Assembly: GCA_963205275.1 (NCBI GenBank)
Contig: CAUJIH010000058.1
Span: 1-52,220 of the forward strand
Length of the DNA: 52,220 nucleotides
Reading direction: 5' to 3'
From: Verrucomicrobiota bacterium
Lineage (GTDB): Bacteria > Verrucomicrobiota > Verrucomicrobiia > Verrucomicrobiales > DEV007
Of this stretch, positions 16,309-25,156 are shown one piece after another; positions within the stretch are counted from its first letter, which is position 1, and each line of letters starts with the position of its first letter. Both the position numbers and the translations under genes were made by a program. The notes under the pieces are model-generated. The model was not told the origin of the DNA, ran no database searches, and worked only from the letters and a program-made list of their open reading frames with translations.

Positions 16309-17607
16309 ATGGGACATATCGTCATGGCAGATTATCAGGATTCAAACCAGCAGCATCTCAAGAACATGCTGGAAGGAAAAAATATGGATGAGGTAGCAGC
16401 GCGTCTGCAACCGGATCGGAGCAATCTGCCGCGAATTTCTAATGGCAGTCCTGTCGTGTCGGCGAATCATGCCGAACATCACTGGAAGGAACTGGGACTC
16501 TCTGACGAGTATCGGACACAGCTCCAGGAGGCCTTATTAATTCCGTTCACGGAAGAACTCTCCGCATATCAGGGACATGTGGAAAATGTGATCGGAGTGT
16601 TGCGCACGCCGGTCGGTGTGGCCGGGCCGCTGCGAGTGAGAGGCATGTCTGCGCAAGGTGATTTTCCTATTCCTCTCGCGACCACGGAGGCGGCTCTCGT
16701 GGCAAGCTATCATCGGGGCTGTCGCGTTCTCACACTGGCGGGCGGATGTCGGAGTATCGTATTGTCGGATGGAGTCAGCCGATCTCCAGGATTCGTATTT
16801 CCCACGGTGCTGGATGCTTGTCAGTTCGTGATTTGGGCGAGGACGCAGCATGAAAAATTTCGTGAAATTACAACAGACGTGATCGGCGTGGACAGCTTGA
16901 CTGAGGTCACTCCGATGGTGGAGGGAAACAGTGTGTATCTCGATCTTCGGTTTGCGTCGGGGGACTCGGCGAGCCTAGTAGGTGTGAATCGAGCCGTCGA
17001 TGGAATCTGTGACTGGATCGCCCGTCAGTCGCCTGTGCTGCCGGATCGTCACTATCCAGAATCCAATCTCTCCGGCGAGAAAAGAGCGGGTTTCAGCGGC
17101 CTCACAGGCGGACGAGGCAAACGAGTCATTGCAGAGGCGATCTTACCGGCAGAGGTGGTGCGGAAGTATCTTCACACAGGCACGCAGGCGATGGCGGACT
17201 ACTGGCGTCTGTCGTCGATCGGAGCCACCCTCGGTGGTTCCACAGGAGGGCAGGGACATTTCGCTAACGGGCTGACGGCGTTTTATCTCGCGACAGGACA
17301 GGATGTGGCCAGTGCGGCGGCTTCGGCTACAGGAGTGACTCGAATGGAAGTCACGCCCGAGGGAGATCTCTATGCGAGCGTGAGTTTGCCATCAGTACTG
17401 GTGGGATCGGTCGGAGGTGCGACAGAATTGCCTAGTCAGAAGGCCTGCCTAGAACTAATGGGCCTGTCGGGGGCGGGGAAAGGATATGCTCTGGCGGAGG
17501 TGTGTGCTGGATTGCTGCTCGCAGGAGAGGTCTCGATCGTGGCGGCGATGACGGCGGATCGCCTGAACCGGACTCACCGGCCTGTTACACGGGAGCGCGA
17601 AGAGTGA
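16309..17607 (+). CDS. HMG-CoA reductase homologue (class I-like) with altered cofactor motif
   Basis: The 432-residue product has AGGG six bases before the ATG. It aligns well with class I HMG-CoA reductase (HMG-CoA to mevalonate): ENVIGVLRTPVGVAGPL, LATTEAALVASYHRGCR, GRGKRVIAEAILPAEVV and GAGKGYALAEVCAG. The four catalytic residues appear conserved by position: E127 in ATTEA, K258 in SGEKRAG, D332 in TGQDVA and H423 near the end. The usual GDAMGMNM motif, which contacts the cofactor, is replaced by GDSASLVGVN at about 218-227. It has no membrane anchor and should be cytosolic. A thiolase that could make acetoacetyl-CoA is encoded at 50168. No other mevalonate gene is in the window. It is either a reductase with unusual cofactor use or a related enzyme. 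Confidence 0.8.
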   Translation: MGHIVMADYQDSNQQHLKNMLEGKNMDEVAARLQPDRSNLPRISNGSPVVSANHAEHHWKELGLSDEYRTQLQEALLIPFTEELSAYQGHVENVIGVLRTPVGVAGPLRVRGMSAQGDFPIPLATTEAALVASYHRGCRVLTLAGGCRSIVLSDGVSRSPGFVFPTVLDACQFVIWARTQHEKFREITTDVIGVDSLTEVTPMVEGNSVYLDLRFASGDSASLVGVNRAVDGICDWIARQSPVLPDRHYPESNLSGEKRAGFSGLTGGRGKRVIAEAILPAEVVRKYLHTGTQAMADYWRLSSIGATLGGSTGGQGHFANGLTAFYLATGQDVASAAASATGVTRMEVTPEGDLYASVSLPSVLVGSVGGATELPSQKACLELMGLSGAGKGYALAEVCAGLLLAGEVSIVAAMTADRLNRTHRPVTREREE

Positions 17608-17623
17608 GCGGAGCATCTGCTTT

Positions 17624-20600
17624 TCACTCGAAGAGTGCCATCAGTTCATCATCACTGATGCCAGTGCTGCTGGTGTCCGCCAATAGCGATTCTACGAGAG
17701 AGCGTTTACGATTCTGCAGAGAGAGAATTTTTTCCTCCACCGTATCGCTTGCGATCAATTTATAGCTAGTCACGATGCGCTCTTGCCCGATCCGGTGGGC
17801 GCGGTCGGTTGCTTGGGCTTCGACGGCAGGGTTCCACCAAGGATCGACGTGGATCACTGTATCGGCGGCGGTCAGGTTGAGCCCCACTCCTCCCGCCTTC
17901 AGACTGATGAGAAAAACGGGGAACTGACCACTTTGGAAGCGATTCACCACAGCGGCTCGATCTTTCGTCGCTCCGTCCAGATAGGTGAAAGCGATCCGCT
18001 TGGTGGCTAGTTCAGCCGCGAGAATCTGGAGCATGCTGACGAATTGACTGAAGACGAGCACGCGATGGCCCCCTGCGATGGCCTCGTCCAGCAACTCCAT
18101 AATCGTCTCGACTTTGGCGGATGCTTCCTCCTCGGGATCGTGATCGAGTCCGAGCAGACGGAGATCGCAGCATACTTGGCGAAGACGCAGGAGAGCAACG
18201 AGGGCGAGCATCCGTCTCCGGCCACCTTCGGCCTCGAGAAGGGAAGTTCGGCTCTCGCTGAGAATTCGGCTGTAAACCTCGCGCTGACGCGGAGGAAGCT
18301 CGCAGAAAATTACCTGCTCGATCTTATCAGGCAGATCGCGAGCGACTTCCTGTTTCAGGCGGCGAAGCAGCACAGGGCGCAACCTGCGAGCGAGTCTCTC
18401 GCGGGCGGATGCGTCAGGCGTGTTTCCTGTGAGCGCTCGCGTGAAGCGTTCGCTAAAGCGATCACGACTCCCGAGGTATCCGGGCAGGGCGAAGCGACTG
18501 ATGGACCAGAGATCCTCGGGAGAGTTTTCGATCGGGGTGCCCGTGAGGGCGAAGCGATATTTTGCCTGAAGACGATGGGCAACCTTGCTCACCTGAGCTT
18601 CAGGGTTCTTGATCTGTTGTGCTTCATCGAGAATCACTGTCTCGAATTTTCGCGATTTCCAGATGGCTTCGTCGCGACGAAGTAGTGCGTAGCTGGTCAC
18701 CAAGAGATCGGCATTTACGTGAGATTTCAGGAGATTCTGGCGATTTGGCCCGGTGATGGCGATTGCTTTTCGATGGGGGATGAATCGTTCCGCCTCGGCG
18801 ATCCAGTTATGCACGACAGACGATGGGCAAACCACGAGAGATTGACCGCCGATGGAATCGAGGAACGCAAGGGTTTGCAGAGTTTTCCCGAGTCCCATGT
18901 CGTCGGCTAGAATCCCGCCCATCCCACGAGAGGCGAGGCCGCGCATCCAGTCCACTCCCTCGCGCTGATAAGGACGCAAAATAGAAGCCAAGGCTTCGGA
19001 TACAGAAGGGATTTCGATCTTTGTTCCGTCGTCGCGACTCTGCCAGGGCGGGGTACCGTCGATGCGAAGTCCGAAATCACGCACTGACTCACACAGATAG
19101 TCCGCCTGTTGTTGAGCGATGCGATACACGCCGGGCTGAATTTGCTCAGGTTCGCAGTCGCTCAGAATTTCGTTCAATTCGACGGCAGCGCTTGGAGCAA
19201 CCACTCCAATTTTTCCCTTTGCCCCTGGACGACTACGCCGCCCTGACTCGAGGAGCCGCTGAATTTCCTGACGAGAGAAATTCTCGCCGGAAGGAGTGAC
19301 GAAGCCCACTTCCAACGCGAACCAATCTTCGCCACTACGGGGGAAGCGCAGAGTAGGGGTGATCGGTTCGACCTGGCCGAGAGCGTGCTCGAAGCGCTCA
19401 CCCGTCATAGTTTCCCACCGTTGTCGAAAGATGGGATAGCCGTGCGCGAGAAATTGCAGAATCGAGTCCTTGTCCTTGTTCACATAGCGTCCGCTGTCTC
19501 CACGGGCGGAGAAACCAGCAGCCTCCAGATCGGCGATGGCTGCCTGTTCGGTCTCGGTGTCGGCGAGCCACAACTGACCGTCCTGCTCCCAGACACTCGG
19601 ACGATTCGAGGCGGCAGAGATCTCGCGTTCACCATAGAGAAACACGAGATCTGCATCGAGGTGATTTAACGATCCTTCGAGCTGCAGCCGTATCCTAGGG
19701 GTGGATGTCACGATAGGTAAGGCGGATGTATCGAAAATCGACTCCCATTCCGCGAGCCGCTTTGCTAGTTCATTCGCCGAGACGGAAAGACCCTCTCCAA
19801 GAAGCTCTGTCGCACTGGTGAAAGCAGAGGCGACCATCGAGAGATTCGTCTTTCCATCAAAGGCCCAACTGCCGGTATCAGAGAGGAGCGGGGTCAGTCC
19901 GCTAGGCCATACGGCTCGGAATCTGGTGCCGCCCATCCATTTCAATTTCAGACGCAAGATCTCATCGGCGACATAGAGGGACTTATCTCGGCCCATCGTG
20001 ATTCGAGGGTGAGCGACGAGACTGTCCAGGAGCCGCGACATATCGGGCGGTGTCAGCATGAGGATCCCGGGAACAGCTTCAGGGGAAAGTTCCTGCATCC
20101 GCTGAAATAAAATCTCGTCAATCGGATCGAGCACGATGCGTGTGGCGGGAGGCAGCGCCTTGAGCAAGGTCCGCTCCTTACCCCGCGAGATTTCAATTCC
20201 CGCCGTGATTCGTCCCTTTTCCCATGCCGAAGTGAAGTTTGGTGGCAGGACGAAATGAAGTGTCGCAAAAACGGCTCCCTCTTCCGCCTGGGTACAGAGG
20301 ACAGGCCACGCGGGATTGAGAGTCGGTCGCTTCGCAGGGGAATGAGAGGCAGGCGTGGAGGCGCCTGAAGGCGATGCGAGAGTCGGCGTCGTCTTGGGTT
20401 CCATCACCTCGAGCCCCGCCGCGAGGGCATGGGCGCAGATGAGTCCGTCCCGGCGCGACAGGTAGCAGGGACAGTGGTTGATCACGTCGGTGCGAGATCG
20501 GAATTCAAGGCGAACGTGGATTTCCTTGTTTCCCACCATCACATCCGCTTCGATCACGTTGTTGCGAAAGCTGGCGTTGCGAACTCGTCCTGCTTCGTGG

Positions 20601-20680
20601 ATGGAGCGCGCTTCTTTCATTTCCTTCCAGCCTCCGGTATCCATGAGAAACTTGCGGCTGAGTTGAATGGAGTCGGGCAT
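17624..20680 (-). CDS. SWIM zinc-finger SNF2-family helicase
   Basis: The product has 1018 residues. A SWIM-type zinc finger sits at C70-P-C72 ... C82-A-H84. A long divergent middle part follows, and then the SNF2/Rad54-like ATPase: DDMGLGKT at 593-600, the DEAQ box in VILDEAQQIKNP at 685-688, ALTGTPIENSPEDLW, and in the second lobe VFLISLKAGGVGLNLT and AHRIGQ. Bacterial proteins of this layout are about 1000-1100 residues long and translocate on DNA, perhaps clearing proteins such as RNA polymerase. It lies convergent with the HMG-CoA reductase homologue, with 16 bases between the stops. The start at 20680 has no visible ribosome-binding site. Confidence 0.9.
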   Translation of the reverse strand: MPDSIQLSRKFLMDTGGWKEMKEARSIHEAGRVRNASFRNNVIEADVMVGNKEIHVRLEFRSRTDVINHCPCYLSRRDGLICAHALAAGLEVMEPKTTPTLASPSGASTPASHSPAKRPTLNPAWPVLCTQAEEGAVFATLHFVLPPNFTSAWEKGRITAGIEISRGKERTLLKALPPATRIVLDPIDEILFQRMQELSPEAVPGILMLTPPDMSRLLDSLVAHPRITMGRDKSLYVADEILRLKLKWMGGTRFRAVWPSGLTPLLSDTGSWAFDGKTNLSMVASAFTSATELLGEGLSVSANELAKRLAEWESIFDTSALPIVTSTPRIRLQLEGSLNHLDADLVFLYGEREISAASNRPSVWEQDGQLWLADTETEQAAIADLEAAGFSARGDSGRYVNKDKDSILQFLAHGYPIFRQRWETMTGERFEHALGQVEPITPTLRFPRSGEDWFALEVGFVTPSGENFSRQEIQRLLESGRRSRPGAKGKIGVVAPSAAVELNEILSDCEPEQIQPGVYRIAQQQADYLCESVRDFGLRIDGTPPWQSRDDGTKIEIPSVSEALASILRPYQREGVDWMRGLASRGMGGILADDMGLGKTLQTLAFLDSIGGQSLVVCPSSVVHNWIAEAERFIPHRKAIAITGPNRQNLLKSHVNADLLVTSYALLRRDEAIWKSRKFETVILDEAQQIKNPEAQVSKVAHRLQAKYRFALTGTPIENSPEDLWSISRFALPGYLGSRDRFSERFTRALTGNTPDASARERLARRLRPVLLRRLKQEVARDLPDKIEQVIFCELPPRQREVYSRILSESRTSLLEAEGGRRRMLALVALLRLRQVCCDLRLLGLDHDPEEEASAKVETIMELLDEAIAGGHRVLVFSQFVSMLQILAAELATKRIAFTYLDGATKDRAAVVNRFQSGQFPVFLISLKAGGVGLNLTAADTVIHVDPWWNPAVEAQATDRAHRIGQERIVTSYKLIASDTVEEKILSLQNRKRSLVESLLADTSSTGISDDELMALFE

Positions 20681-20852
20681 GGGAGGGAAAGTGGAAGAGG
20701 AGATTTTGTAAAAAGAGTGGTCTGGTGGAATGGGGCTGGCTAGAAGATGAGCACAAAAATGCGATTGCCGATCAAAAAATAGCGGAGTCGCGTCGTTGGC
20801 ATCTCAGCCGAATGAGTGGAAAGTATCCTATCATCTGATTGATCGACTCTGC

Positions 20853-21353
20853 ATGTCGTATTTCCTCACCATTTTCCCTCGTTTCTTCCTCGGTGCTGTC
20901 ATTCTGATCCTGTCTTTGTCGACGACGGAGGTGATTCTCGCGGACGACATGATCGACGAGACCAGCCCAGAGCATCAGGCTCTGCTGCTTGCGAAGGAAT
21001 CGCTATCGGAGCCAAATTTTACTCTGCGCGAGGATTACTGGAAAGGAGAAGTCGCCCCTCGCACAGGGCGAGCTGTGAGACTCCAATTTTTCAAGCGCAA
21101 TGAGTATCGCCTGTTTTTTGGGGTCGCCCCCACAGCTCTGCCCAAAGGATCGCGATTGCATTTGCACATCATCGACCAGGAGAATGCCGAAGTGAGCACT
21201 GTCGCTGGTGAACCGGATGCGCCTGCGGTGAAGCTGGTATTCGAAAACAATGTCGGAAGTGGACTCTATCTGGTGCTGATGCGCATCGAGATGCCGCCTG
21301 GTCCCTTTCCCGATACAGAAATTCCGGCTGTTCTGTTCTACGGCTGGCGCTGA
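20853..21353 (+). CDS. Small secreted protein of unknown function
   Basis: About 166 residues from the ATG at 20853. That start gives a signal peptide (MSYFLTIFPRFFLGAVILIL, then STTEVILADD). An ATG at 20796 is in frame, but would put 19 non-signal residues first. The mature part is beta-rich (RAVRLQFFKRNEYRLFFGVA, KGSRLHLHIIDQENAEV, GSGLYLVLMRIEMP) and may be a small beta-sandwich. It lies 22 bases upstream of the secreted acetyl-esterase-like hydrolase and is probably co-transcribed with it. I do not recognise the family. Confidence 0.65.
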   Translation: MSYFLTIFPRFFLGAVILILSLSTTEVILADDMIDETSPEHQALLLAKESLSEPNFTLREDYWKGEVAPRTGRAVRLQFFKRNEYRLFFGVAPTALPKGSRLHLHIIDQENAEVSTVAGEPDAPAVKLVFENNVGSGLYLVLMRIEMPPGPFPDTEIPAVLFYGWR

Positions 21354-21375
21354 ATTCCGCGCTCATCCTCTGAAT

Positions 21376-22284
21376 ATGAATCCCTCGTTGCTTGCTTCTA
21401 TTGCTCTCTGTGCCTTGACCGTATCTCTTCTTGCGACTCCTCTGGCGCGGGCGGAGTTTCCCGATCCTCTTCCGAAGGCCATTCTACTCTGGCCCAGCGG
21501 AGCGCCCGGTTCAGAATCACGTCAGCACGAACCGGAGCATCGCGAAGGAGACAACATCACCAACGTCCACGCTCCTTCGATCACTCCTTTTCTGCCAGAT
21601 GCGGATCAAGCGACGGGCACAGCAGTGATTATCTGTCCCGGAGGCGGACACGCGAAGCTCTGCTTGGGACATGAGGGCTATTCTCTTGGAGAATGGATGC
21701 GAGATCACGGGATCGCAGCGTTCGTTCTGAAATATCGACTCAGCAAGGAGCCGGATTCTCCTTACACCTTGGAAGATCACGCGATGGCTGATGCACGACG
21801 AGCGATCCGCACGGTTCGGAGTCGGGCGGCTGAGTGGCATCTCAATCCCGAGCGCATCGGAATCATCGGTTTTTCCGCCGGAGGAGAACTGGCTGCTTAT
21901 AGTGCAATGGAAAGTGATTTGGGAAAAGTCGATTCATTAGATCCGGTTGAGCGAGCCTCTTGTCGTCCAGACTTTCAGGGACTGATTTACCCAGGGAAAT
22001 CGAGTACCTTTAGCGCAAAAGCAGGGATGCCACCCGTGTTCATCGCCTGTGGATACGGAGATCGCCCCGATATCTCGGAGGGAATGGCCTCCGTGTATCT
22101 CCAATACAAAGCGGCTGGAGTGAAGGCCGAATTGCACATTTTTGCGAATGCGAAACATGGCTTCGGGTATCGAAAGAGCGCTGCCTCCACAAGTGCCGCT
22201 TCACGATGGCCGGATCGCTTCTACGAATGGCTCGTGGATAGCCAGTTACTCGATGATAAGAGTCAGACGACTCCGAAGGAGTGA
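21376..22284 (+). CDS. Secreted alpha/beta hydrolase, acetyl-esterase / BD-FAE type
   Basis: The product has 302 residues. It has a signal peptide (MNPSLLASIALCALTVSLLA, cleaved near LARAEF). The typical opening of secreted carbohydrate acetyl-esterase-like hydrolases follows (ILLWPSGAPGS). It has an oxyanion-hole region in IICPGGGHAKL, the nucleophile elbow GFSAGG, and the catalytic histidine in NAKHGFGY near the C-terminus. Enzymes of this group remove acetyl or feruloyl groups from plant or algal polysaccharides in the periplasm. The small secreted protein upstream may assist it. The exact substrate cannot be read from the sequence. Confidence 0.85.
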   Translation: MNPSLLASIALCALTVSLLATPLARAEFPDPLPKAILLWPSGAPGSESRQHEPEHREGDNITNVHAPSITPFLPDADQATGTAVIICPGGGHAKLCLGHEGYSLGEWMRDHGIAAFVLKYRLSKEPDSPYTLEDHAMADARRAIRTVRSRAAEWHLNPERIGIIGFSAGGELAAYSAMESDLGKVDSLDPVERASCRPDFQGLIYPGKSSTFSAKAGMPPVFIACGYGDRPDISEGMASVYLQYKAAGVKAELHIFANAKHGFGYRKSAASTSAASRWPDRFYEWLVDSQLLDDKSQTTPKE

Positions 22285-22349
22285 GTATAAACGTCTCCCG
22301 GAGAAAGGTTAACTTTCAGATACACTTCAGCTGAGAACTCTTCGCACAA

Positions 22350-22904
22350 TCAGCGTCCGGCAAAGGGATTCATCGACTCCTGAATCGAGCCATCCGGCAT
22401 TAGGATATGGGCACCTTTTCCGTGAAAGTTCCCTCGTTCCATCGCCCAAGGCTGATTCCAGCGATAGGGAGTCGCCGGATTTTTATCGAACCGGGTGATA
22501 TTGTATGAGCCATAGTAACGCTCTTTTACCTGTCCCCTGATGCGTTCGATATTCCGATCCATCGGGCATAGCCAGCTTTCTTGACTCATACCATAGGACT
22601 CGGTCGCCTTAATCCAGAATTCGAAGAACTGTTCTTCGGTGAAATTGTAACGATTCTCCTGCATCTGAGGCCACATCCCCTTGTCCAATACGTAGGACGC
22701 GAGAGAGGAATGTAGGGTACGCATATGGGAGATGCACTGAGCTTTTTTGGCTCGTTTCACCGCCGTGGACCCGATGATCGTCGCCAGACCAATGAGTAAG
22801 GCCACTACCACAATCGTAACCAACAACTCCAGCAAGGTGAAGCCGGAAGTGCGTCGAATCTTCACACAAAAGTGAGAGTGGAATACGGTCTGAAACAATC
22901 GCAA
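22350..22904 (-). CDS. Type II secretion / type IV pseudopilin-like protein
   Basis: The 184-residue product has a prepilin leader ending in RRTSG, then FTLLELLVTIVVVALLIGLA. The glycine before FTLLE is the prepilin peptidase site, with glutamate at +5. The long helix is followed by AVKRAKKAQCISHMRTL and ends in HILMPDGSIQ. This pattern is common in the many PVC pseudopilin-like proteins. It would be processed by a prepilin peptidase and enter a pseudopilus or remain at the cell surface. No pilus assembly genes are nearby. It lies 12 bases downstream of the secreted protein at 22917, so the two are probably co-transcribed. Confidence 0.88.
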   Translation of the reverse strand: MRLFQTVFHSHFCVKIRRTSGFTLLELLVTIVVVALLIGLATIIGSTAVKRAKKAQCISHMRTLHSSLASYVLDKGMWPQMQENRYNFTEEQFFEFWIKATESYGMSQESWLCPMDRNIERIRGQVKERYYGSYNITRFDKNPATPYRWNQPWAMERGNFHGKGAHILMPDGSIQESMNPFAGR

Positions 22905-22916
22905 TCGGAGTCTCTC

Positions 22917-23531
22917 TTAGAGACCGAGAGTTAGTTTATTCGATACTTTCGAGCCGAGTATAGTGAATTTAAACGGCGTACCAGGACCGAGTACGGAGGT
23001 GGGAGTTGCCTCCCCTACTCCGACAAAAGGAGTCGCAGCAACCCATTTTGTTCCGCGAACGATGCGAGCAGTGAACATACTGCTGAGGGAATTGACACCG
23101 AGTCCGCCTCCATCACGAGAGGTCGCCATTCCGAAGACTCTTCCGGACATCGAATTCACTGTTCCCATTGTCGTGCCGAAATATTGAACTCCCTGATAGT
23201 ACCATACGTTCGTGAATCCGTTGCCCCATGCTCCAATCACAACATTTCCAGAAGAGATGCCTGGCTGAGTAATGATAGTCCCGGATCCAAGAGTGATCTG
23301 ACTCGGAACGGTGGCATTCACTGAACTCGAATTAACACCGTCAAAATTATTCCCTACGGCAAAGCGATAGATGCCGATTCCATTGAGCGTGCTGGCAGTC
23401 GCTTCATAAACTCCGTCGTTATCTTCCGCCTGAAAGAAACTATTTCCACTAAACGGACCACCAATCCACGCTTGGGCGGAAAATCCGGGCATCAGGCAAA
23501 CAGCACAGAAGAGGGCAAAAATCTTTTTCAT
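22917..23531 (-). CDS. Small secreted protein, PVC-type repeat family
   Basis: About 204 residues from the ATG at 23531. That gives a clean signal peptide (MKKIFALFCAVCLMPGFSAQ, then AWIGGPFSGN). The frame extends to 23603, but the extra 24 residues are not signal-like. The mature part is rich in glycine, serine and asparagine with short beta-like stretches (DGVYEATASTLNGIGIYRFAV, GNVVIGAWGNGFTN, VFGMATSRDGGGLGVNS). I recall similar openings (GGPFSGN...DGVYEA) in several secreted proteins of verrucomicrobia, but no function is known to me. It sits between the PLP enzymes and the pseudopilin; the function is not assigned. Confidence 0.65.
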   Translation of the reverse strand: MKKIFALFCAVCLMPGFSAQAWIGGPFSGNSFFQAEDNDGVYEATASTLNGIGIYRFAVGNNFDGVNSSSVNATVPSQITLGSGTIITQPGISSGNVVIGAWGNGFTNVWYYQGVQYFGTTMGTVNSMSGRVFGMATSRDGGGLGVNSLSSMFTARIVRGTKWVAATPFVGVGEATPTSVLGPGTPFKFTILGSKVSNKLTLGL

Positions 23532-23616
23532 AAAAAACGCTTTGCAGCATCCAAGCTGGTTTTGCTTAAGAAAGCAAGCAGGAAATTTCATAAATTTATT
23601 CAATATTTTGTGATAT

Positions 23617-25134
23617 TTAGAGTGCTTTAAAAGCCACCTCCAATCGCTCCTGCAGATCGTCTGGTTCCTCCAAGCCGACGGAGAGCCGAATCAGGGTGCG
23701 AGGGACTCCTCGCTGCGTCGCCCAATCCATCGCATGATAATGGACGAGCAGAGTGTAGGGACTGACGAGACTGAAATTCGTCCCGAGGCTCGGTCCTTTC
23801 GATAGGGCGAGAGCGTCGTAAAACGAAGCTGCGGCGGTTTCGCCTCCGTGCAGATCGAGGGAGAATAGTCCACCGTATCCGCCATCGGATCTACGGATTA
23901 CGTCATAGCGCTCTCGATAAACACGCGAAGGATGCCAGAGACGTGCGATCTCGGGGCGGAGCGCTAGCCAGTCAACGAGTTCTAGAGTGTTTTCATTGGT
24001 CGCCTTGACTCGTTCAGCGAAGTGGCGCGAATTATGCTCCAGCACGATGGCGTCGCGAGCGAAAAGTGGGCTGGCGGTCTCGTCGGATGAGAGTCCAGCA
24101 CGCAAGCTCTCGGCATACGGTGAGGCGGGATTCAGCACGACCGCCCCCGCAGCGACATCCCCGACCCCGGAGAAGAGTTTCGTCAGACTCATGACAGCAG
24201 CGTCGGCGAAACGGAAGGTATCGATATTTACCGGCGTGGCTATGGTATCGTCAATCACGAGAGGCACCTCGTGCTCTGCGAGGAGCGACTTCATCGCAGT
24301 CAAGTCCGCCGTGTGGAGCAGAGGATTGCTGGGAACCTCGGTGAAGACAGCAGCCAGCTTTTCGCCGGTGGAGAAGCAGGCGTGCATCTCCTCATAGCCG
24401 CCGGATGCTGTCGCCGTCAGATCCAGTACGCCGGAACCGAACAGTTCTTGCACGCGCATCGTATCCAGATAGGGGAACTCCACCTGTGCGCTACGTAGTC
24501 CCGGACGACGTGTCGCGAGTCGTCGATGGAGAGCGGAAATCGCTCCCATGCCAGAGGAAAACAGGAAGACATCCTCTGGATTCGCATCGGTATAGAGAGC
24601 AGCAATTCTTGCACGCAGGGTCCTTAAAGCGACCTCACCGGCAGCGACGATCTCAGGATCGAGAGGAGCATCGGTCAGAGCGGACTCAGCCAGTCGACTA
24701 CTGATGATCTCGCCAGAGTGCTGCCAGTATTTCCATGCGGTCTCATAGGCAGATTCCGGGACGAGTAGAGCCGTGAGATCTCCCCAGCCGTAGGACTCGA
24801 TCCGAGCTCCCGCTCCACATTGCCTCTTCACATAATCAGCCGCCCGCCACGCAGCCGAGAGCGAGGGAAAAACGAGTGCTGAATCGCCCTGAGAGCGATT
24901 GCTACGGAACTCTGCTTGAGCTGCGAGAAACAGATCGGCGACGCAAGGATGGGCGACAAAGCGGGGATACCCCAGTTCTAGCTGATCGATGACACGAGAA
25001 TCGGCTTCTTCGTATCCGATCACGTCTTCCCAGCACGGCAGGCAGACGGAGACCGCATGAGGACTATCGGGGATCGCACAACCGAGATCCTCGGGCTGGC
25101 AGAAGGGATCTTCGATGGGATCACGTAAACTCAT
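23617..25134 (-). CDS. PLP-dependent trans-sulfuration enzyme with long N-terminal domain (cystathionine gamma-synthase-like)
   Basis: The product has 505 residues. The C-terminal two thirds are a Cys/Met-metabolism PLP enzyme: SSGMGAISALHRRL, TEVPSNPLLHTADL, VIDDTIATPVN and the Schiff-base lysine K319 in VMSLTKLFSGVGD. About 150 residues precede this domain and lack catalytic motifs, a layout that recalls fungal cystathionine gamma-synthases (about 500-650 residues). The predicted reaction is gamma-replacement on an activated homoserine with cysteine (or sulfide), giving cystathionine (or homocysteine) for methionine synthesis. It begins 22 bases after a shorter relative on the same strand. 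The exact activated homoserine used cannot be decided. Confidence 0.8.
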   Translation of the reverse strand: MSLRDPIEDPFCQPEDLGCAIPDSPHAVSVCLPCWEDVIGYEEADSRVIDQLELGYPRFVAHPCVADLFLAAQAEFRSNRSQGDSALVFPSLSAAWRAADYVKRQCGAGARIESYGWGDLTALLVPESAYETAWKYWQHSGEIISSRLAESALTDAPLDPEIVAAGEVALRTLRARIAALYTDANPEDVFLFSSGMGAISALHRRLATRRPGLRSAQVEFPYLDTMRVQELFGSGVLDLTATASGGYEEMHACFSTGEKLAAVFTEVPSNPLLHTADLTAMKSLLAEHEVPLVIDDTIATPVNIDTFRFADAAVMSLTKLFSGVGDVAAGAVVLNPASPYAESLRAGLSSDETASPLFARDAIVLEHNSRHFAERVKATNENTLELVDWLALRPEIARLWHPSRVYRERYDVIRRSDGGYGGLFSLDLHGGETAAASFYDALALSKGPSLGTNFSLVSPYTLLVHYHAMDWATQRGVPRTLIRLSVGLEEPDDLQERLEVAFKAL

Positions 25135-25156
25135 AGGATCGATTCAATACAGAAAA

